Shown: positions 27,047 through 35,115 of the stretch, one piece after another
Layout: each line of letters begins with the position of its first letter
Position numbering within the stretch: the stretch's first letter is position 1
Source of the DNA: Rhabdonatronobacter sediminivivens
Lineage (GTDB): Bacteria; Pseudomonadota; Alphaproteobacteria; Rhodobacterales; Rhodobacteraceae
Reading direction: 5' to 3'
NCBI RefSeq assembly: GCF_013415485.1
Contig: NZ_JACBXS010000012.1
Coordinates: forward strand, 1-64,000
Length of the DNA stretch: 64,000 nt
Program-made: the position numbers and the translations under genes
The notes under the pieces: generated by a model
What the model was told of the DNA's origin: nothing
Seen by the model: only the letters and a program-made list of their open reading frames with translations
Database searches by the model: none

Positions 27047-28068
27047 TGCCCATGCCCCGGAACAACCCCCTTCAGACCGTTCTGACCGTCATCCTCAACT
27101 GGCGCACCGCCGAGATGACCGAGCGCGCCACCCGCGCCGCCCTGCGCGCCATGGAGGGCGTCGATGGCGCCATCACCATCGTCGACAATGACAGCGGCGA
27201 TGGGTCTTTCGAACATCTGCGCGCGGCCTTTGCGGGCCATCCGCGGGTGCAGGTGCTGCAATCGGGGCATAATGGCGGCTACGGGGCCGGAAACAATGTG
27301 GGCATTCGCGCGGGCCTTCCCGGCGGGCAGCGTCCGGACCTGGTGTTCCTGCTGAACTCGGACGCCTTTCCGGCACCTGACGCCATTCGGATCCTGCGCG
27401 ATTATCTGACCGCACATCCCGATACCGGCATGGCGGGCAGCCATGTCCACGGCAGCGATGGCGAACCGCATGTGACCTGTTTCCGCTTTCCTACGGCCTG
27501 GTCCGAACTCGAAGGCGCTGCGCATACCGGGGTGATCTCACGGCTGCTGGGGCGCTTCCAGGTGCCGATCACCCCGCCGGACGCCCCGGCGCGGGTGGAC
27601 TGGCTTTCGGGGGCCAGCCTGATGATCCGCTCGGACGTGCTGGACCGGGTCGGCCTGTTCGATGAGCGCTTCTTTCTGTATTTCGAGGAAACCGACCTGT
27701 GCCGGCGGGCGGCGGGCGCGGGCTGGCCCTGCGTCTATGTGCCGGACTCGCAGGTGGAGCATATCGGCTCGGTCAGCACGGGCATGCGCGAATGGTCACG
27801 GGTGCCGCGCTACTGGTTCGACAGCCGCTGGCACTATTTCCGCAAGCACCATGGCCGGAGCGGCGTGATGCTGGCCACGCTGGCGCATCTGGCCGGGGGC
27901 GTGATCTGGGGCCTGCGCCGGGTGCTGCAGCGGCGCGGCGCAAAGACCCCGCCATATTTCTTCCGCGATCTTGTGCGACACGCCGGGCGCAGGCTTCTGT
28001 CCCGGGGGCCGAAGGGTGGCGCGCTGAAGCAGCGGCCACAATCCGCAAGCCAGGAGTATTCCACATGA
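27046..28068 (+). CDS. Glycosyltransferase family 2 (GT-A), rhamnosyltransferase-like
   Basis: The 340-residue product has a GT-A domain: TVILNWRTAEM at the start, the nucleotide-binding IVDNDSGDGS, the NGGYGAGNNVGI segment, and the metal-binding region around LLNSDAF, corresponding to DxD. The later DWLSGASLMIR and ERFFLYFEETDLCRR motifs are typical of rhamnosyl- and related transferases of polysaccharide loci. It sits between the polyketide synthase and the NRPS with overlaps on both sides (TGATG and ATGA), so it is made with them. Starts at GTG 27043 or ATG 27052 are also possible; the latter has the best-spaced GGAG. Confidence 0.85.
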   Translation: MPMPRNNPLQTVLTVILNWRTAEMTERATRAALRAMEGVDGAITIVDNDSGDGSFEHLRAAFAGHPRVQVLQSGHNGGYGAGNNVGIRAGLPGGQRPDLVFLLNSDAFPAPDAIRILRDYLTAHPDTGMAGSHVHGSDGEPHVTCFRFPTAWSELEGAAHTGVISRLLGRFQVPITPPDAPARVDWLSGASLMIRSDVLDRVGLFDERFFLYFEETDLCRRAAGAGWPCVYVPDSQVEHIGSVSTGMREWSRVPRYWFDSRWHYFRKHHGRSGVMLATLAHLAGGVIWGLRRVLQRRGAKTPPYFFRDLVRHAGRRLLSRGPKGGALKQRPQSASQEYST

Positions 28069-31000
28069 CCCGTTTTCGTGCCCTTCTGATCGGCGATGCC
28101 CCGCTTCTGGTGCATTGCGCCGAGGTGCTGATCCATCGCGGGCATGAGCTGGCCGGGGTGGTAAGCACCGACCGCGGGGTGTCGGACTGGGCGCGCGCGC
28201 ATGAGTTGCCCGTCTTTGCGCCGGGGCCGGATCTGGGGCGGCGGCTGGACGGGGTGGCGTTTGACTGGCTGTTCAACATTGCCGGTCTGTCGCTGCTGGG
28301 CGCCGATGTGGTGGCGCAGGCGCGCCGGGGGGCGGTGAATTTTCATGACGGCCCGCTGCCGCGCTATGGCGGGCTGAATGCGCCGATCTGGGCACTCCTG
28401 CGCGGCGAAAGCGAGTATGGCGTGACATGGCACCGGATCATCCCGCAGGTCGATGCCGGGGATATCCTGGTGCAGCGCCAGTTTGTCATCAGTGCCGATG
28501 AAACCGCGCTCAGCCTGAATACCCGCTGCATGAGCGCCGGGATCGACAGTTTCGGCGATCTGCTGGACGGGATCGAAGCGGACAGCCTGACGCCCCGCCC
28601 CCAGCCGGGCCGGGCGGACCCGATGTTTCGCGCCGCGGACCGCCCCGCCAATGCCGGGCGCATCGACCTGAACGCCCCGCGGGCCGAGGTTCTGCGCATG
28701 GTGCGCGCGCTGGATCATGGCCATTACTGGAACCCGCTGACCCTGCCCAAGCTGGAGCTTGGCGGCCGTGTCGCCTGCACCGGCCGGGCCGAACCGGCCG
28801 AGGGCAGCGGCATCCCGGGTCAGGTTCTGGCGGTGGCGCATGACAGTATCACGCTGGCCTGCGCCGACGGGGCGGTGCGGTTTTCCGCACTGACCTGCCC
28901 CCATGGGCAGCCCCTGGATCCCGGCGCGCTGGTGGCGGTGGGCGACAGGCTTCCCCCCGCGGATCCGGGCCTGACCGAAGCGCTCGCCGCTGTTCTGCGC
29001 GACGAGCCCTTCTGGCGCGCGGCGCTGTCGGACTTTCACCCCGCGACCCTGCCCGGTGTCACCGCCCCCGCAGGCGCGCCGGACCTGCACGCCGTGGCGC
29101 TGGACCTGCCTGCGGCGGTTTCCGCCGAAGGGCTGGCCGCGCTGGGGCTGGCATTGGCCGCCCGCCTGTCCGGGGCCGCGCGGGTGGATATGGCCTGCGC
29201 CACCGAAACCACCGCCCCCGGCTATATCGCCGATTGGGTTCCCCTGGGCGCCGATGCGCAAGACAGCCTGGGCCAGGTCGAAGCCCGCATCGCGACCCTG
29301 CTGGAGCGGCTGGGGCGCACCCCGGGCTATCCCTGCGACCTGATCGCCCGCGACCCGGCGCTGGCCCCGCCCGCCATTCCGCATCTGGCGATTGCCGCCG
29401 CCGAAGCCGCCACCACCGCCGCGACCGCCGCCGACGACGAGATCGCCTTGCCCGGGGCCGCGCTGACCCTGGTGCCCGGTCCGGCGCCGCGGCTGATCTT
29501 CGATGCCACGCGGGTCTCACCAAAGCTGGCCGCCGGGTTTGCGGAAGGTCTGTCGCATCTGGCGCAGGTGGCCGACCCGTCGCGCCCGCTCAACGCACAG
29601 GATTTCGCGCCGGATGCGGAGCTTGACGCACTGATGGCCCCCGCCGACGCCACCGCGCGCGCCTATGACCGCATCTGCATCCATCAGGCATTCGAGGCGC
29701 AGACCGCCCGCACGCCGGATGCGACCGCGCTGGCGTTCGAAGGGCAATCCCTCAGCTACGCCGAGTTGAACGCCCGCGCCAACCGTGCGGCACATGTGCT
29801 GCGCGCCATGGGCGTAGGCCCGGATCAGCCGGTGGCGCTGTGCACCCGGCGCGGGCTGGCGATGATGGTGGGCGCCCTGGCGATCCTCAAGGCCGGTGGC
29901 GCCTATGTGCCCATGGACCCGGCCTATCCCGCCGACCGGCTGGCGCATTACCTGGCCGACAGCGGGGCGCGGGTGATCGTCACCGAACATGCCGCATTGG
30001 ACGCGCTGCCCGGCCATTCCGCCGATCTGCTGCAACTGGACACCGACACGCGGATCGCAAGCGCCCCGGACACAAACCCCGAGGCGCCGGTCACCCCCGA
30101 CAATCTGGCGTATCTGATCTACACCTCGGGCTCCACCGGCCTGCCAAAGGGGGTGATGATCGAACACGGCAATGTGGCGAATTTCTTTGTCGGCATGGAC
30201 GACCGGATCGCCCATGACCCGCCCGGCGTCTGGCTGGCCGTCACCTCGCTGAATTTCGACATCTCGGTGCTGGAGCTGTTCTGGACGCTGGCGCGCGGGT
30301 TCAAGGTGGTGGTGATGGGCGATGAGGATCGCATGGTCACCTCGAACGCGCCGGTGCCTGTGTCCGATCAGGGGATGGAGTTCTCGCTCTTCTACTGGGG
30401 CAATGACGATGGGCCGGGGCCGCAGAAGTACCGCCTGCTGCTGGACGGCGCGCGCTTTGCCGATACGAACGGCTTCTGCGCCGTCTGGACGCCGGAACGT
30501 CACTTCCACGCCTTTGGCGGCCCCTATCCCAACCCGGCGGTGACAGGTGCTGCCGTGGCAGCGGTCACGCAGAACATCGCCGTGCGCGCGGGCTCTTGCG
30601 TGGCGCCCCTGCACCATCCGGTGCGGATCGCCGAGGAATGGGCCGTGATCGACAACCTGACCGGCGGGCGCACGGGGCTGGGGATCGCCAGCGGCTGGCA
30701 CCCGGTGGATTTCGTCCTGCGCCCGGAAAACCGCCACCCCCATAACAAGCAGGCCATGTTCGACACCATCGACGCCCTGCGCCGCCTGTGGCGCGGCGAG
30801 GCCGTGGAGTTCGACAAGGGCGACGGCCCGGTGCCGGTCAGCACCCTGCCGCGCCCGGTCCAGCCGGAGCTGCCCCTGTGGCTGACCATCGCCGGCAACC
30901 CCCAGACCTGGCGCGAAGCCGGCGAGATCGGCGCCAATGTCCTGACCCACCTGCTGGGCCAGAGCATCGACGAGGTGGCCGAGAAGATCGGCATCTACCA

Positions 31001-32741
31001 CCAGGCCCTGCGCGATGCGGGGCGTGACCCGGCGGATTACAAGGTCACGCTGATGCTGCACACCTTTGTGGCGCGCGACCGTGAACACGCGCGCGAGGTC
31101 GCGCGCAAGCCGATGCAGGATTATCTGCTGTCGGCGGCGGGGCTGGTGAAGCAATATGCCTGGGCCTTTCCGGCATTCAAGCGTCCGCAGGGCGCGCGCA
31201 ACCCCATGGATATCGACCTCTCGTCGCTCTCCGAGGATGAGGTCGCGGGCATCCTGGATTACGCCTTCAACCGCTACTTCGAGGATTCGGGTCTCTTTGG
31301 CACGGTCGAGGATTGCCTCGCCCGCGTGGAGCAGTTGAAAGCCATCGGTGTCTCCGAAGTCGCCTGCCTGATCGACTATGGCATCGCGCCCGACACGGTG
31401 CTGGAGGCGCTCTATCCGCTGGCCGAGGTGGTGCGCCGCGCCAATGCTGGCGCGGAACTGGCGGAAACCGACCACTCGCTGGCCGCCCAGATCGCGCGCC
31501 ACAAGGTCACCCATTTCCAGGCCACGCCGTCGATGATGCGGATGCTCATGGCCGATGATGTGGCCCGCGCCGCATTGGCCCGCGTGCCCAACGTGCTGAT
31601 CGGTGGTGAACCCCTGCCGGGGCCATTGGCGGCCGAGGTTGCGGGCCTCACCGGCCAGCCGGTGCAGAACATGTATGGACCGACCGAAACCACCATCTGG
31701 TCCTCGACCGCGCTGACTTCGGGCGGGCCGGGAACCGAGGCCATCGGCACCCCCATCGCCAACACCCAGCTTTACGTTCTGGATGACGCGTTGCAGCCGG
31801 TGCCCGCGGGCGTGGCGGGCGAATTGTGGATCGGCGGCGATGGCGTGGCCCGCGGCTACTGGCAGCGCGATGACCTGACCGCCGAGCGGTTCCGCCCCAA
31901 CCCCTTCGGCCCCGGGCGCATCTATCGCACCGGCGATCTGGTCCGGCGCGAGGCTGACGGCCGACTCGCCTATCTGGGCCGCGCCGATCACCAGATCAAG
32001 ATCCGTGGGCACCGCGTCGAACCCGGCGAGATCGAGGCCACGCTGGAGGCGCTTCCCGGCATCACCCGCGCCGCCGTCACCGCGCGCGAGGATACCCCCG
32101 GCGATCTGCGGCTGGTGGCCTATTACACCGGCACCCCGGGGGTTGAGCTGCGCGCCGCGCTGGCCGGGGCCCTGCCCGCGCATATGGTGCCCGCGCATTT
32201 TGTGCCGCTGGCGGAATTTCCGCTGACACCCAACCGCAAGATCGACCGCAAGGCGCTTCCTGCCCCGCGCGCGGCAACGGCTCCGACCGCACCGGCGCCG
32301 GACAGCGCGGCGCCCGCCACCGACACCCAGGCGCAGATTGCACAGGTCTGGGCGGATGTGTTGGGCGTGGACCGGATCGGCGGGGGGGACAATTTCTTCA
32401 ACCTTGGGGGGCATTCGCTGCTGGCGGTTCAGGCGCATCGCACATTGCGCGCGCGGCTGGACCTGCCGGGGCTGTCGATCACCGATATCTTCCGCTTCCC
32501 GGTCCTGCGCGATCTGGTGGCGCATGTGGATGGCAAACTGCGCCGCAGCACCCCCGCCGCGCAACCCGCGCCCCCGCCGCAAGCCGCAGCCCCGCTACCG
32601 CCTGCCCCACAACCGCCCGCCCGGTCGGCGGCCCCCGAACCCGCAGTGCCGCAGCCCGCCGCACCCGCGCAGCCCGATACGCGCCACGATGCCATGGCAC
32701 GGCGCCGGGCCATGCGCGCGCGGCGGATGGAGCGGACATGA
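28065..32741 (+). CDS. NRPS-like protein: formyltransferase, relic C, A domain split by luciferase-like monooxygenase, PCP
   Basis: The 1,558-residue protein has five parts. Residues about 1-310 resemble methionyl-tRNA formyltransferase, keeping N92, H94 (NFHDGPLPRYGG) and D130. Residues about 330-545 look like the remnant of a condensation domain, with no HHxxxDG. An adenylation domain starts near 555 (TSGSTG at 687, FDISVLELFW at 732) and stops. A luciferase-like flavin monooxygenase occupies about 771-1110 (opening MEFSLFYWG, then TPERHFHAFGG). The adenylation domain then resumes (YGPTETTIW near 1204, NRKIDRKAL). A carrier has S1451 in LGGHSL, and a proline/alanine-rich basic tail ends the protein. 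There is no thioesterase. The start overlaps the GT2 stop (ATGA) behind CAGGAG. Confidence 0.92.
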   Translation: MTRFRALLIGDAPLLVHCAEVLIHRGHELAGVVSTDRGVSDWARAHELPVFAPGPDLGRRLDGVAFDWLFNIAGLSLLGADVVAQARRGAVNFHDGPLPRYGGLNAPIWALLRGESEYGVTWHRIIPQVDAGDILVQRQFVISADETALSLNTRCMSAGIDSFGDLLDGIEADSLTPRPQPGRADPMFRAADRPANAGRIDLNAPRAEVLRMVRALDHGHYWNPLTLPKLELGGRVACTGRAEPAEGSGIPGQVLAVAHDSITLACADGAVRFSALTCPHGQPLDPGALVAVGDRLPPADPGLTEALAAVLRDEPFWRAALSDFHPATLPGVTAPAGAPDLHAVALDLPAAVSAEGLAALGLALAARLSGAARVDMACATETTAPGYIADWVPLGADAQDSLGQVEARIATLLERLGRTPGYPCDLIARDPALAPPAIPHLAIAAAEAATTAATAADDEIALPGAALTLVPGPAPRLIFDATRVSPKLAAGFAEGLSHLAQVADPSRPLNAQDFAPDAELDALMAPADATARAYDRICIHQAFEAQTARTPDATALAFEGQSLSYAELNARANRAAHVLRAMGVGPDQPVALCTRRGLAMMVGALAILKAGGAYVPMDPAYPADRLAHYLADSGARVIVTEHAALDALPGHSADLLQLDTDTRIASAPDTNPEAPVTPDNLAYLIYTSGSTGLPKGVMIEHGNVANFFVGMDDRIAHDPPGVWLAVTSLNFDISVLELFWTLARGFKVVVMGDEDRMVTSNAPVPVSDQGMEFSLFYWGNDDGPGPQKYRLLLDGARFADTNGFCAVWTPERHFHAFGGPYPNPAVTGAAVAAVTQNIAVRAGSCVAPLHHPVRIAEEWAVIDNLTGGRTGLGIASGWHPVDFVLRPENRHPHNKQAMFDTIDALRRLWRGEAVEFDKGDGPVPVSTLPRPVQPELPLWLTIAGNPQTWREAGEIGANVLTHLLGQSIDEVAEKIGIYHQALRDAGRDPADYKVTLMLHTFVARDREHAREVARKPMQDYLLSAAGLVKQYAWAFPAFKRPQGARNPMDIDLSSLSEDEVAGILDYAFNRYFEDSGLFGTVEDCLARVEQLKAIGVSEVACLIDYGIAPDTVLEALYPLAEVVRRANAGAELAETDHSLAAQIARHKVTHFQATPSMMRMLMADDVARAALARVPNVLIGGEPLPGPLAAEVAGLTGQPVQNMYGPTETTIWSSTALTSGGPGTEAIGTPIANTQLYVLDDALQPVPAGVAGELWIGGDGVARGYWQRDDLTAERFRPNPFGPGRIYRTGDLVRREADGRLAYLGRADHQIKIRGHRVEPGEIEATLEALPGITRAAVTAREDTPGDLRLVAYYTGTPGVELRAALAGALPAHMVPAHFVPLAEFPLTPNRKIDRKALPAPRAATAPTAPAPDSAAPATDTQAQIAQVWADVLGVDRIGGGDNFFNLGGHSLLAVQAHRTLRARLDLPGLSITDIFRFPVLRDLVAHVDGKLRRSTPAAQPAPPPQAAAPLPPAPQPPARSAAPEPAVPQPAAPAQPDTRHDAMARRRAMRARRMERT

Positions 32742-33409
32742 CCACACGCACCGGGCCGGGCCGCATGAGCAGCGTGGCCACATTGTTCGACACCCATGTG
32801 GCCCTGGGCCAGGCGGACCCTTGCGCCCCGGCGCCGCCGCTGTTCCCGGATGAGCTGCGCGCCATGGCTGGGGCCACCCGCAAGCGGCGGCGCGAGTTCG
32901 CCGCCGGGCGCACGGCCGCACGGATGGCCATGGCGCAGCTTTCGCTGCCCCCGGTCGCCATACCCATGGCCCCGGACCGCGCGCCGGTCTGGCCCGCCGG
33001 GGTGCTGGGCTCCATCAGCCATGACCGGCAGACCTGTCTGGCGGTGGTGGCGCGCGCGACCTCGGGGCTGCGCGGGCTTGGGCTGGATATCGAACCCATG
33101 GACCCGCTGGCGGCGGACCTCTGGCCCGAAATCTGCCGCCCGGCCGAGCTGGACTACCTGCACCGCCAGCCCCCCGAAAACCGCGGGCTGTGGGCACGGA
33201 TGCTGTTCTGCGCAAAAGAGGCTACCTACAAGGCGCATTACCCCCTGACCCGGACCATGACCGATTTCCACGCGCTGGAGGTCACGCTGTCCCCCAGCCG
33301 CTTCACCGCCCGGCTGTGCCAGCCTCTGCCCGGCTTTGCCACTGGCAGCGAATTGACCGGGCGGCTGGGTCTGGCAGGCGGCGCCATTGTTGCAGGGGTG
33401 ACGCTGTGA
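32738..33409 (+). CDS. Sfp/EntD-type 4'-phosphopantetheinyl transferase
   Basis: The 223-residue enzyme should attach phosphopantetheine from CoA to the carrier serines of the neighbouring polyketide synthase and NRPS. The family motifs are in order: WPAGVLGSISHD, the metal-binding GLDIEP, and FCAKEATYKA. The length and motif wording are closest to the EntD branch. The ATG at 32738 overlaps the NRPS stop (ATGA); an inner start at 32765 is possible. Its place inside the operon ties production of active carriers to synthesis of the megasynthases. Confidence 0.92.
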   Translation: MTTRTGPGRMSSVATLFDTHVALGQADPCAPAPPLFPDELRAMAGATRKRRREFAAGRTAARMAMAQLSLPPVAIPMAPDRAPVWPAGVLGSISHDRQTCLAVVARATSGLRGLGLDIEPMDPLAADLWPEICRPAELDYLHRQPPENRGLWARMLFCAKEATYKAHYPLTRTMTDFHALEVTLSPSRFTARLCQPLPGFATGSELTGRLGLAGGAIVAGVTL

Positions 33410-34206
33410 CGGTGCAAACCCCGCTGCAATTGGACCCCACCCCCATGGCGTTCCGCTTTGGTGCCACCCGCATCGACGTCAACATCCCCGACAGCGCCGC
33501 CCTTCTGGCCGAGGTTGCCCGCCGCTTCCGCAGCGGACAGGGCTTTGCGCTGGCCACGATCAACCTGGACCATCTGGTGAAACTGCGCGCCGATCCTGCA
33601 TTCCGCAAGGTCTATGCCGCGCAGGATCTGGTGGTGGCGGATGGCAATCCGGTGGTGTGGCTCTCGCGGCTGGCCGCGCGCCCGGTGTCGCTGGTGCCCG
33701 GATCGGATATTGTGCTGCCGCTCTGCCGCGCTGCCCATGCAGCCGGCGTATCCATTGCCCTGGTCGGCAGCACGGAGGCGGTTCTGGACAAGGTCGCACA
33801 AGCGCTGGAGGCGCAGTTTCCGGGGCTGAAGATTGCCCTAGGCGCGGCCCCGCCCATGGGATTTGACCCGCAAGGCGCGCAGGCGCGTGACATCCTGCGC
33901 CAGATCGACGCCGCCGATGCGCGCCTGTGTCTGGTGGCCATGGGCGCGCCCAAGCAGGAGGCCTTTGCCCAACTGGGCCGCGACATCGCACCCGCCTGCG
34001 GCTTTGCCTCTATCGGGGCGGGGCTGGATTTCATCGCAGGGACCCAACGCCGCGCACCGCGGCTGATGCGGATGCTGGCGCTGGAATGGCTGTGGCGGAT
34101 GCTGCTGAGCCCGCGCAGGCTGGCGCTGCGCTATCTGCGCTGCGCCATGGTTCTGCCGCCTGCCATGCTGGACGCATGGCGCCTGCGCCGCGCCGCACGG
34201 AACTGA
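33406..34206 (+). CDS. WecG/TagA/CpsF family glycosyltransferase (GT26)
   Basis: The 266-residue product shows the GT26 signature: ATINLDHLVKLRADPAF, VVADGNPVVWLSRL near the active site, GSDIVLPLC, and the late CLVAMGAPKQEAF and SIGAGLDFIAGT blocks. The family transfers N-acetylmannosamine(uronic acid) or related sugars to lipid-linked intermediates in teichoic acid, enterobacterial common antigen and exopolysaccharide synthesis. The GTG start overlaps the PPTase stop (GTGA); an inner ATG at 33445 is possible. It ends the operon, converging on the next gene with a gap of nine bases. Confidence 0.9.
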   Translation: MTVQTPLQLDPTPMAFRFGATRIDVNIPDSAALLAEVARRFRSGQGFALATINLDHLVKLRADPAFRKVYAAQDLVVADGNPVVWLSRLAARPVSLVPGSDIVLPLCRAAHAAGVSIALVGSTEAVLDKVAQALEAQFPGLKIALGAAPPMGFDPQGAQARDILRQIDAADARLCLVAMGAPKQEAFAQLGRDIAPACGFASIGAGLDFIAGTQRRAPRLMRMLALEWLWRMLLSPRRLALRYLRCAMVLPPAMLDAWRLRRAARN

Positions 34207-34215
34207 AGCCGCCGC

Positions 34216-34689
34216 TCAATCCGCCGCGTCGGCATTCGCATCCGAATCATCACCCGTAGCGACCGGTGGGGTCGAATGAGTCATCAGATTCTCATCGGTG
34301 CGCAACAACTGGCGTTCGGCATCGTCGCGGGCCTCTTCCAGCGCATCCTCGGGCAGGTCGTCCGTTGCAGGCGCCTCGAACTCCGGCATGCGCTCGGCAG
34401 TGCTGGCCAGGATTTCCTGGGCACGCTCCAGATCATCTGGACTGTCGAACATGGCGCGCGCATCCTTAAAGATCTCGCCGCATTGCTCGAACATCGGGTC
34501 CTCGGCACAGATTTCCACCAGGCTGCGGACCTGTTCGCAGGCATCGCCCTCAGGGGCGGCGATACAGGCCTGCATCGGCTCTGCAAACCAGTCCATCTCG
34601 GCGCTGTCAGGGGTATCGGCCATGGCGCCCCCGGCCCAGAGCAGGCCTGCGCTGATCGCCGTCATCATCGGGGTCATTTGGGTTTTCAT
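34216..34689 (-). CDS. Secreted acidic protein of unknown function
   Basis: I do not recognise the family. The 157-residue product has a signal peptide (basic start, hydrophobic core, cleavage near GGAMADTP), then a region with four cysteines around residues 43-75 that could form two disulfides, and a long, very acidic C-terminal half rich in Asp, Glu and Ala. It is probably periplasmic or secreted. GAGGACC stands before the ATG at 34689; the frame above that is non-coding in character. It is followed upstream by the small membrane protein gene on the same strand. Confidence 0.6.
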   Translation of the reverse strand: MKTQMTPMMTAISAGLLWAGGAMADTPDSAEMDWFAEPMQACIAAPEGDACEQVRSLVEICAEDPMFEQCGEIFKDARAMFDSPDDLERAQEILASTAERMPEFEAPATDDLPEDALEEARDDAERQLLRTDENLMTHSTPPVATGDDSDANADAAD

Positions 34690-34712
34690 GGTCAGGTCCT
34701 CTTGCAAGCGGG

Positions 34713-34895
34713 TCAGTCCACGCGGTCCAGACGTTCGACTGCGCCCGCACCCGGGCTGTCCTTGGCCAGCGAAGATTTCGGCGCATTGGGGTCGTCCATC
34801 CGCTGTTCGACCCTCTTCTTGCCGACCAGGGCAAAGACGGTGACGCTGAGCAGCGTGAACAGTGCGAGCAGAACAATCAGGTTCAAGACATCCAT
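34713..34895 (-). CDS. Small single-pass membrane protein (60 residues)
   Basis: No family is recognised. Residues about 4-24 form one hydrophobic helix (LNLIVLLALFTLLSVTVFAL), followed by a basic patch (GKKRVEQR) and a polar tail, so the tail is probably cytoplasmic. A clear GGAGG lies upstream of the start, which supports translation. It is 23 bases from the secreted acidic protein gene on the same strand, so the two may be co-transcribed. Confidence 0.6.
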   Translation of the reverse strand: MDVLNLIVLLALFTLLSVTVFALVGKKRVEQRMDDPNAPKSSLAKDSPGAGAVERLDRVD

Positions 34896-35115
34896 GAGGA
34901 GTCCTCCATCGGGCTTCGGTTGTCATGACAATGCGCCAACCGCGGCCGGGGTTCCGCCCGGATGCCCTGCCGCGGATCGGGCACGCCGATGAGGAACCGC
35001 AAGACCCCCGCACTGCGAAGCGCCTGATACCTGCGAAAAACCGCGTGAAAGCGCCCTTGGCACCATCGGCATCCCAGCCGCGCACCCGGTGCCCGTCAAG
35101 CGCGGATCATGGGCG

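Noticed and set aside
29517..32582. 1,021-codon open frame on the minus strand
   Set aside because: It lies entirely antisense to the NRPS gene, whose domains are unmistakable. The antisense product is rich in His, Gln, Arg and Gly with no recognisable motif, as expected for mirror frames in GC-rich DNA.
15401..34206. Siderophore cluster as the simple explanation of the PKS/NRPS locus
   Set aside because: No TonB receptor, siderophore exporter, ferric reductase or iron-type regulator box is next to the megasynthases; the neighbours are polysaccharide genes. A metal-binding product is still possible but is not supported by context.
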